Shown here piece after piece: positions 1 through 4,913 of a stretch of 5,642 bases of DNA. Below the pieces are notes generated by a model. The model was given only the letters and a program-made list of their open reading frames with translations, was not told the DNA's origin and made no database searches. A program made the translations under genes and the position numbers. This stretch comes from Deltaproteobacteria bacterium (GTDB lineage: Bacteria > Desulfobacterota > Binatia > UBA9968). How positions within the stretch are numbered: the first letter of the stretch is position 1; each line of letters opens with the position of its first letter. The stretch spans positions 1 through 5,642 of the forward strand of contig JAJONK010000191.1 of the NCBI GenBank assembly GCA_021323355.1, given 5' to 3'.

Positions 1-2963
1 CCGAGCATGCAATTGGGGCCTTTAACGAGAAGCAAACCTTCTTGCCCGCAGGCTAAGGGCAGCTCCGTGTCGGGATCGATCACCTTAACCGCAACCCCCG
101 GGATAGGATGTCCGACGCTACCCGGCTTGTGACCGATCTGTATTTCGTCGCCGTCGATCACGTCCGGAATATTGACCGAGACCACCGGCGCGAGTTCTGT
201 GCAGCCGTAGCCTTCGAGCAGATCAATTCCATATTTTTCTTTGTAACCTCGGGTGATCTGTTCGCGTAACTTCTCTGCGCCGGCGATAGCATAGCGCAGG
301 CTGGAAAATTCCTCAGGACTACAGCGTCTCAGGTAACCCGCGTAAAAAGTTGGCGTGCTGATCAGCAGCGTAGCCTGATGCTTTTGCACGGTTTCTCCTA
401 TGGTTTTGGCGTCCATCGGGTTTGGATGGTAAACCACGCCAAAGCCTGCCAGGAGCGGCAGCCAAATTGTCGCGGTGAAACCAAATGAGTGAAACAAAGG
501 CAATATCCCCATGATGCGGTCTTTTTTCGTGAACTGAATTACCTGGCAGATACCTTCAATGTTGGAGAGGATATTAGAATGGGAGAGCATCACTCCCTTG
601 GGGGCGCCGGTGCTGCCACTGGAAAAAATCACCGTAGCGAGATCTTCAGGCGCCGCATTATTCGTCACGTTTCGGTTCAAGTAACCCGCCGGCAACAACG
701 CTGCTTTGGCGGCGGTTACTATTTTTAGCGCGGGAGTGAATGTCTTTCTAACTTCTTCGAGAAAAACCATTCCGGGTATCTCGTCCAGGTTTGCCTTGGT
801 CAGAAATAGTCGCGAAGTTAGAATTGTTTTGATGCCGCATTGCTTGATGGCTGATAACATCGCATCTTGCCCGGCAGTGAAATTAAGGTTTACGGGCATC
901 TTCCCCGCCAACATGATCGCGATGTTCGCCAGCGCGCCACCGACCGAAGCCGGGAGCATGACCCCTACCATCCTGTCTTCCTGGCAATGCTGGCCCACCC
1001 AACGGGACAGCATCATGCTGCCGATCAACGTCTTGCCGAAAGTAAGTTCGGTGCCGGTGGTGTCCGCCATACAGAAGGAAAACCACCGACGCTTAGCCAT
1101 CTGAACGAATTTGGCGGGCAACAAATCGGCCGGTTTGCGACGATACCGCGCCGCATCGCTGGCGAGTTCCAGGACCGCCTGGCGGACTTGGTTTGCGGTC
1201 GAATGGGCCGGCAGCGGTTTTCCAAACGAGACTGTAACCGGATAGGGAAAGAGCTTGGGCCATTTCCAGAAAAATCGCCCGCCATGAAAGCTAAAAACAC
1301 TGCCCCAGACTTGGTCCAAGTGAACCGGGATAATCGGCGCGCCTGTGCCCTCAACAATTTTTTCGAAGCCGCGCTTGAATGGAAGAATGTGGCCCGTGCG
1401 GGTGATGGCCCCTTCGGCAAAAATGCAAACGACGTGTCCGGCCTCGAGCTCCTGGCGAGCTCGCTTTAGAGAATTGACGACGTCGCGGCGATGGGTTGCC
1501 CGGATCGGAATCGACTTCATCAAACGGAAAAACCAGTTGAGCCATTTGTTCTCATAGTAGTCGCGATGCAGCATGAAGCGAACGAAACCGGGCAGACACG
1601 CGCCGATCAGGAGGGCATCGGCAAACGATACATGATTTGACACCAACAGCGCCGGACTGCGTAGGGGAGCGTTTTCTTCGCCGGCAATTCGTATTCGGTA
1701 AAGCGTGTGCGTCAATAACCAGGCGACGAGGCGCACGAAGTAGTCCGGCAGAACCAGTAAGACAATGGCCGTGGCAATGAGCGTGAGTATTCCAATCAAA
1801 AAGACGATCCAGTCGGGCGATAGTTGAAGGCCGCTGTTTAATACCCAGTGAATGGCAGCGGCCAAAATAATGCCGATGGTATTGAAAAAGTTGTTGGTCG
1901 CGATCAGTTGCCCTTTTTCCTCGCGACCGCTTCGATGTTGCAGTAGCGCGTTGAGCGGGACCGCGAAGAGCCCGCCTGAAAAGCCCAGCAGAACGAGAGA
2001 CGCCGAAGTATAAAAATAGGAGGATGCGGAATACGACACCAGCAATAAACAAATTCCCATCGAAATCGAACCCAGAGGCACGAGGCCGAGCTCGATCTTG
2101 TCGCCGGATAACTTCCCGGCCGCCAAACTGCCGATGCCGATGCCAATGGCCAGGAAAGTCCCCAGCAGGCTGATGTGGAGTTCATCGAGCTCTAGCAATT
2201 CTTTACCGAAAAACAACATGGCGAGCTGGACCAAAGCTCCCAAGAACCAAAAATACGATATTCCAATCACTGTCAGGCGGAGCGGCCTATCGGGATAAAG
2301 CCGCTTTATGCCATCCCAAATTTCACCGAACGGATTGAGATTAAAACTCTTTGTCGAGCCCGACGCGGGCACCGGAGATATTTTCAAACTGGCTAATGTT
2401 CCGAGTACGGCGATGGCGATCATGATGAGACCGACCATGGGAAGCTGGTCCTTCCAAATCGAGTAAATCGCCCCGCCAAGAGAAACTCCCAAGATGATCG
2501 CCATAAAGGTGCTCATCTCCAACAAGCCATTACCGCGCGAGAGTTCAGTCTCAGGCAGCATCTCGGGCAGAATGCCGTATTTCGCGGGGCTGAAGAACGC
2601 TGAATGAAGGCCCATGAGAAAAACGATGACCAGCATAGGCTCGACATAGCCCGACAAAAAGGCCGCAAACCCCATCCCCATGATCACGATCTCGAAGCAC
2701 TTCACCGCGACAAGAATTGAGCGCTTGCTGTAGACATCCGCTAAATGGCCGGCATAGCCGGAGAAGAGCGCGGAAGGCAGGATAAAGAGGAAGGCGATCA
2801 GGTCGACATATAAGCTGTCGCTTTGCGGGCTTGCGGCGTTGAGCGCCACCAGAGATACGACGATCTTATAAAAGTTGTCGTTGAAGGCGCCGAGAAATTG
2901 GGTACAAAAAAAAGCAAAGAAGCCGGCTTGTTTGAGCGTGCCGATGTATCGTCCGTTTGTCAT
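1..2963 (-). CDS. aas: LplT-Aas fusion: MFS lysophospholipid transporter + PlsC acyltransferase + acyl-ACP synthetase (3' partial)
   Basis: One uninterrupted frame of 987 codons that runs off the left edge. Residues 1 to about 400 are hydrophobic and MFS-like, with the LplT-type LGAFNDNFYK (24-33) and a motif-A-like GYAGHLADVYSKR (69-81). A PlsC domain follows, with NHVSFAD (443-449; catalytic H444, D449), FAEGAITRTG (515-524) and an IIPV block near 545. From about 634 comes an AMP-binding domain, with the P-loop SSGSTGAPKG (781-790), PLFHSFGF and EGYGCTE (917-923); the last adenylation motifs lie outside the window. In E. coli, LplT flips lysophospholipids across the inner membrane and Aas re-acylates them using acyl-ACP; fusions of the two are known. 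The ATG is the earliest possible start because an in-frame TAG sits at 2979-2981; no clear Shine-Dalgarno is visible. Oddity: FAEG replaces the usual FPEG of acyltransferase block III. Family assignment is firm; substrate is inferred from the family. Confidence 0.93.
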   Translation of the reverse strand, partial: MTNGRYIGTLKQAGFFAFFCTQFLGAFNDNFYKIVVSLVALNAASPQSDSLYVDLIAFLFILPSALFSGYAGHLADVYSKRSILVAVKCFEIVIMGMGFAAFLSGYVEPMLVIVFLMGLHSAFFSPAKYGILPEMLPETELSRGNGLLEMSTFMAIILGVSLGGAIYSIWKDQLPMVGLIMIAIAVLGTLASLKISPVPASGSTKSFNLNPFGEIWDGIKRLYPDRPLRLTVIGISYFWFLGALVQLAMLFFGKELLELDELHISLLGTFLAIGIGIGSLAAGKLSGDKIELGLVPLGSISMGICLLLVSYSASSYFYTSASLVLLGFSGGLFAVPLNALLQHRSGREEKGQLIATNNFFNTIGIILAAAIHWVLNSGLQLSPDWIVFLIGILTLIATAIVLLVLPDYFVRLVAWLLTHTLYRIRIAGEENAPLRSPALLVSNHVSFADALLIGACLPGFVRFMLHRDYYENKWLNWFFRLMKSIPIRATHRRDVVNSLKRARQELEAGHVVCIFAEGAITRTGHILPFKRGFEKIVEGTGAPIIPVHLDQVWGSVFSFHGGRFFWKWPKLFPYPVTVSFGKPLPAHSTANQVRQAVLELASDAARYRRKPADLLPAKFVQMAKRRWFSFCMADTTGTELTFGKTLIGSMMLSRWVGQHCQEDRMVGVMLPASVGGALANIAIMLAGKMPVNLNFTAGQDAMLSAIKQCGIKTILTSRLFLTKANLDEIPGMVFLEEVRKTFTPALKIVTAAKAALLPAGYLNRNVTNNAAPEDLATVIFSSGSTGAPKGVMLSHSNILSNIEGICQVIQFTKKDRIMGILPLFHSFGFTATIWLPLLAGFGVVYHPNPMDAKTIGETVQKHQATLLISTPTFYAGYLRRCSPEEFSSLRYAIAGAEKLREQITRGYKEKYGIDLLEGYGCTELAPVVSVNIPDVIDGDEIQIGHKPGSVGHPIPGVAVKVIDPDTELPLACGQEGLLLVKGPNCML

Positions 2964-2985
2964 GTAGCGCTGCCGAGGCTATCGG

Positions 2986-3013
2986 GGTATATTTCGGCGA
3001 AATTGGGCCACAA
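2986..3013 (-). promoter_or_regulatory. Weak candidate promoter for the LplT-Aas fusion
   Basis: Read on the minus strand, TTGTGG (3013-3008) and TATACC (2991-2986) are separated by 16 bp, placing a start about 16 nt before the ATG at 2963. The matches to sigma70 consensus are modest (3/6 and 4/6), and the leader would lack a Shine-Dalgarno. This is a guess from position and spacing only. Confidence 0.22.
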
Positions 3014-3052
3014 TGCAAGAGTGAATAACTGGCCCGGGGTTTCTCCATCGAG

Positions 3053-3081
3053 TTGCGTCGCGCGGACGATCCAAACATAAT
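3053..3081 (+). promoter_or_regulatory. Candidate promoter of pgeF, giving a near-leaderless mRNA
   Basis: TTGCGT (3053-3058) and CATAAT (3076-3081) are separated by exactly 17 bp. The -10 matches consensus at 5 of 6 positions, the -35 at 3 of 6. Transcription would start about 7 nt after the -10, at or next to the pgeF ATG (3089). That fits the absence of a Shine-Dalgarno there. It also argues against the in-frame TTG at 3053 as translation start, since that TTG would be the -35 element. Confidence 0.4.
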
Positions 3082-3088
3082 ACCGGGT

Positions 3089-3862
3089 ATGAAAATCAAC
3101 TGGTTGAAAGTCCCGCAGTGGGGAAACGACACAAGTTTACTGCACGGCTTTATGGGGCGCCAGGGTGGGAAAAGCGTCGGAGCTTATGCCGGGCTCAATG
3201 TTTCGTATCGCGTCGGTGACGATGCCAAGATCGTCAGCCAGAACGTCTGTGATATGAAGCTCGCCGTTGGAATCCATGATGGCCGTATCGTCACTATGAG
3301 GCAGGTTCATGGCGATTGCCTGATCGAGGTCAAAGACACACACCTCAAAGAAGCCGGCGAGGCCGACGGGATGGCGACACGCGAGCAGAATACTTTCCTT
3401 GGGGTCCTAACAGCAGATTGCGTGCCTATGCTTTTCCTGGCTCGGGAACAGAGGATCGTCGCGGTCGTTCACGCCGGCTGGCGCGGAACCCTGAAAGGAA
3501 TCGCCGGCAAGACAGTCAAATTCTTTCTGGAAAATTATGGCGTGTTGCCTTCGGAGCTGGAAGTTGCCCTTGGCCCGTCAATTGACTCGTGTTGCTATGA
3601 GATCGGTCGTGACGTAGCGCAGCCGTTGATCGAACAATGGGCTGAACTCGCAACTTCTTCAATCGAGACCAGAGATAATAAGGGTTACCTCCATTTACGT
3701 AATCTAAATGAAACCATTCTGCATCGCGCCGGCATTCCTCAAAGCCAGATCTTTCGAGTCGGTCCGTGTACCAGCTGCGCCAAAGATGAATTTTTTTCAT
3801 ATCGACGAGAAAAAAAAGAAACCGGCCGCCAGATCAGTTTCATCGGCTGGCAGTCGGCATAG
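3089..3862 (+). CDS. pgeF: Peptidoglycan editing factor PgeF (YfiH/laccase-domain family)
   Basis: A 257-residue protein, the usual length for this single-domain cytoplasmic family (formerly polyphenol oxidase or multicopper oxidase). The metal-site residues are all present: H74 in RQVHGD, C111 in LTADCVPML and H128 in VVHAGWRGT. Other family hallmarks are the N-terminal LLHGFMGRQGG, LGPSIDSCCYEIG (161-173) and the C-terminal CTSCAKDEFFSYRR (227-240) followed by TGRQISFIGW. In E. coli, PgeF removes wrongly incorporated L-Ser from UDP-MurNAc precursors; purine nucleoside phosphorylase/deaminase activity has been described for homologues. The start is the ATG at 3089, because the protein then begins MKINWLKVP as in homologues; an upstream in-frame TTG at 3053 would add 12 unconserved residues. 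No Shine-Dalgarno precedes it. It is divergent from the fusion gene, and 60 bp separate its stop from the small RNA promoter. No pgeF terminator is evident. Confidence 0.93.
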   Translation: MKINWLKVPQWGNDTSLLHGFMGRQGGKSVGAYAGLNVSYRVGDDAKIVSQNVCDMKLAVGIHDGRIVTMRQVHGDCLIEVKDTHLKEAGEADGMATREQNTFLGVLTADCVPMLFLAREQRIVAVVHAGWRGTLKGIAGKTVKFFLENYGVLPSELEVALGPSIDSCCYEIGRDVAQPLIEQWAELATSSIETRDNKGYLHLRNLNETILHRAGIPQSQIFRVGPCTSCAKDEFFSYRREKKETGRQISFIGWQSA

Positions 3863-3922
3863 TTCTTTATCGCCTCGCGATTCGTCCGCGTGTGAAAATT
3901 GGCCGCGCGCGACACTTCCCTG

Positions 3923-3951
3923 TTGACAGCCGACACCTTGCTCCTTAAACT
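3923..3951 (+). promoter_or_regulatory. Sigma70-type promoter of the small RNA/mini-ORF gene
   Basis: A perfect -35 TTGACA (3923-3928) is followed after 17 bp by TAAACT (3946-3951; 4 of 6 consensus positions). The predicted start is near 3958, 26 nt before the mini-ORF ATG and just upstream of the Shine-Dalgarno. It lies in the gap after pgeF and appears dedicated to the downstream RNA. Confidence 0.6.
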
Positions 3952-3965
3952 AAAAGTCAGCAGGG

Positions 3966-3981
3966 AAAGGAGGTGGTCCAG
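3966..3981 (+). promoter_or_regulatory. Extended Shine-Dalgarno spanning the whole 16S 3' tail
   Basis: AAAGGAGGTGGTCCAG can pair over 16 consecutive positions with the widely conserved 16S rRNA 3' end (CUGGAUCACCUCCUUU), with a single G-U wobble. Ordinary sites use 4 to 7 pairs. Ten nt separate GGAGG from the ATG at 3984, slightly long but functional. The host's own 16S is not in this window, so the tail is assumed to be the common one. Confidence 0.8.
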
Positions 3982-3983
3982 AC

Positions 3984-4028
3984 ATGATTGATGATAATTG
4001 TTTTGTCTGCGAGGTGACTGAGACTTAG
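3984..4028 (+). CDS. Mini-ORF encoding a 14-residue CxxC peptide
   Basis: ATG to TAG encodes MIDDNCFVCEVTET. It is supported by the exceptionally strong ribosome-binding site 10 nt upstream and by a promoter about 26 nt before the ATG, not by any known family. The peptide is acidic and carries a C-F-V-C motif at residues 6-9; it has no membrane segment or signal sequence. The TAG stop (4026-4028) sits inside the 5' strand of the strongest stem of the downstream fold, and the last codons form the outer stem, so a ribosome finishing this ORF would unfold both. It may be a leader peptide that senses translation (two Cys codons close together), a micropeptide, or just a ribosome landing site. Too short to judge by coding statistics; function unknown. 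Confidence 0.5.
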   Translation: MIDDNCFVCEVTET

Positions 4029-4090
4029 GCTTCAAGTGGATCTTTGACGGGGATTCTAGCTTGAAGCCTAGCAATCCCCCTCAGTCTACC
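4013..4090 (+). promoter_or_regulatory. Nested RNA fold with competing inner stems (pseudoknot or switch)
   Basis: The outer stem pairs 4013-4022 (GGTGACTGAG) with 4080-4090, ten pairs with T4087 bulged. Inner stem A pairs 4025-4036 with 4060-4071: eleven perfect Watson-Crick pairs (TAGGCTTCAAG / CTTGAAGCCTA) plus one G-U. Helix B pairs GGGGATT (4049-4055), in the loop of stem A, with AATCCCC (4073-4079), directly before the outer 3' strand. A and B together would be an H-type pseudoknot, but only one nucleotide (C4072) would have to cross the 12-bp stem A. Full coexistence is therefore strained, and alternation between A and B is at least as likely; both are compatible with the outer stem. 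No T-run follows, so this is not itself a terminator. Confidence 0.6.
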
Positions 4091-4094
4091 GAAG

Positions 4095-4850
4095 TTAACT
4101 CGGGGTCCGTCTCACCGGTGACGTCAGTCGCCGTATGGGACGGACCTCTCTTTTTTCCTGAAGGATACGCTGTGCCGCTAGAGCAGCCTTCTTCAACGGC
4201 CCCTGCCCAGTTTTCGTGGCATGATCCAGAGCCGCTAAAAAGTCTTCAGACGGTGACCCTAAGCTTGCCAGCGTGATCGCCGCCGCATGCTGTACCCGAA
4301 TATCAGGATCGCGCATCAGCAAGTCTAATAAAGTTGTTTTACCGTCCGAATCTACATCCTGTTCTTTCAAGCTGATCACTGCAGCAACTCTAACAGTGGG
4401 ATCAGAATCATTGAGCGCGGACAACAGCGCCTGGCGAACCGCTTCGTTCTGCCGTTTTAACTCTTTCAAATAATAAATGACCATGCGCCGTTGGGTCACC
4501 GTGCCGGTGGCAAACAGCGAGCTGGTTAGCTGTATCACTGTAGATTGGGCCTCCGTCAACCGCGCCAATAGCAAGATAACGGCCCAGCGCACGTCCGGGT
4601 CAGGATTGTCGAGAGCATCGAGCAGGATTTCCAACGATTCGGCAGGTGGTTCAGGCAAGTGGGCGAGGATGTAGGCGATAGGCCAGCGATTTCTTCGCTG
4701 TGAATCGCGCAGCAGGTCCTGTAGATTCTTGCCCGTTTCCGGTGAGTTCGGCAACGCCGCGATTAAACCGTCCACCGCGGCGCGAAGCATCTGCTTGTTG
4801 GGCCGGTCGAGCGCGTCAAGCCATTCGGCAATCTGCTTTGCTTCTTCCAT
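4095..4850 (-). CDS. HEAT-repeat protein of unknown function
   Basis: A 251-residue, helix-rich soluble protein. At least three HEAT-like units show the D-x-x-V/I-R turn before an amphipathic helix: DPDVRWAVILLLARL (84-98), DPTVRVAAVISL (150-161) and DPDIRVQHAAAITLASLG (181-198). Residues 120-145 look like a degenerate unit, and residues 1-70 contain further helical pairs. No catalytic residues, signal peptide or membrane segment are seen. HEAT scaffolds usually mediate protein-protein contacts; the partner here is unknown, and the heme-ligating HExxx(W/Y)H pattern of phycobilin-lyase-type HEAT proteins is absent. The ATG at 4850 is preceded by AGGA at 7 nt. The gene lies 63 bp downstream of the M24 peptidase gene on the same strand, so co-transcription is plausible. 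Its last 18 or so codons, encoding an Arg-rich tail (RPIRRLTSPVRRTPS), overlap the terminator hairpin of the convergent small RNA. Confidence 0.85.
   Translation of the reverse strand: MEEAKQIAEWLDALDRPNKQMLRAAVDGLIAALPNSPETGKNLQDLLRDSQRRNRWPIAYILAHLPEPPAESLEILLDALDNPDPDVRWAVILLLARLTEAQSTVIQLTSSLFATGTVTQRRMVIYYLKELKRQNEAVRQALLSALNDSDPTVRVAAVISLKEQDVDSDGKTTLLDLLMRDPDIRVQHAAAITLASLGSPSEDFLAALDHATKTGQGPLKKAALAAQRILQEKREVRPIRRLTSPVRRTPS
4102..4156 (+). terminator. Rho-independent terminator of the small RNA, inside the 3' end of the HEAT-repeat gene
   Basis: The base stem 4102-4113 / 4137-4148 has 12 pairs, two of them G-U, with core GGTCCGTC / GACGGACC. An upper stem CGGTGAC (4116-4122) / GTCGCCG (4127-4133) is closed by a GTCA tetraloop. 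TCTC and six T (4151-4156) follow, which makes it oriented for plus-strand termination. On the minus strand the same run is A-rich and precedes the hairpin, so it would not terminate the convergent HEAT gene. Confidence 0.7.
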
Positions 4851-4862
4851 TATTCAATCCTG

Positions 4863-4868
4863 ATTATA
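4863..4868 (-). promoter_or_regulatory. Isolated consensus -10 hexamer before the HEAT-repeat gene
   Basis: In the 63-bp spacer after the M24 stop, the minus strand reads TATAAT. No -35 match exists at 16-18 bp (GGTTCT at 17 bp) and no extended -10 TGn. Initiation from it would start within about 7 nt of the ATG and remove the AGGA site. Probably fortuitous, though a near-leaderless transcript is possible. Confidence 0.2.
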
Positions 4869-4913
4869 GATCGGGCAGTTCGCGCAGAACCTGGTGGCCC
4901 GCAAGAGACCGAT

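Larger units (their letters stand above)
3958..4156 (+). ncRNA. Putative structured small RNA with an embedded mini-ORF (unrecognised class)
   Basis: The interval is bounded by a promoter ending at 3951 and a hairpin plus T-run ending at 4156, predicting a transcript of about 200 nt. In order it holds an extended Shine-Dalgarno (3966-3981), a 14-codon ORF (3984-4028), a nested fold (4013-4090) and a terminator hairpin (4102-4148). The helices are long and nearly perfect, which is unlikely to be chance within 80 nt. I recognise no tRNA-like end, so it is not tmRNA, and it matches no riboswitch, SRP or 6S architecture I know. No gene on the same strand follows, since the downstream DNA is antisense to the HEAT-repeat gene; a free-standing regulatory RNA or micropeptide mRNA fits better than a cis leader. 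The 5' end is inferred from the promoter. Existence as a transcript is inference; the elements are seen directly. Confidence 0.6.

Noticed and set aside
1025..1420. Open frames on both strands within 489-2298, such as those at 1025-1420 and 1552-2052 on the minus strand.
   Set aside because: They are low-complexity, Arg/Ser/Pro-rich shadows of the fusion gene, whose domain motifs run continuously through the region.
2906..2913. Eight-base A/T run near the N-terminus of the fusion gene, a possible phase-variation tract.
   Set aside because: It simply encodes Phe codons in a membrane helix, the frame is intact, and a single 8-mer is weak evidence for phase variation.
3961..3985. Minus strand resembles the 3' end of a 16S rRNA (CTGGACCACCTCCTTT).
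   Set aside because: The preceding helix-45 sequence of 16S is absent, so this is the complement of an extended Shine-Dalgarno, not an rRNA fragment.
4026..4061. Readthrough of the mini-ORF TAG stop.
   Set aside because: It would add only 11 residues (ASSGSLTGILA) before a TGA; nothing suggests recoding.
3958..4156. tmRNA-like gene (mini-ORF plus pseudoknot).
   Set aside because: No tRNA-like acceptor or T-arm, no CCA end and no Ala-rich tag; the ORF begins with its own ATG and ribosome-binding site.
4025..4276. Plus-strand frame that could be reached from the mini-ORF by a -1 shift near its stop, with the folded RNA as stimulator.
   Set aside because: No slippery heptamer is present before the stop (GAGACTTAG), a TGA at 4019-4021 in that frame leaves only a tiny window, and most of the extension is simply antisense to the HEAT-repeat gene.
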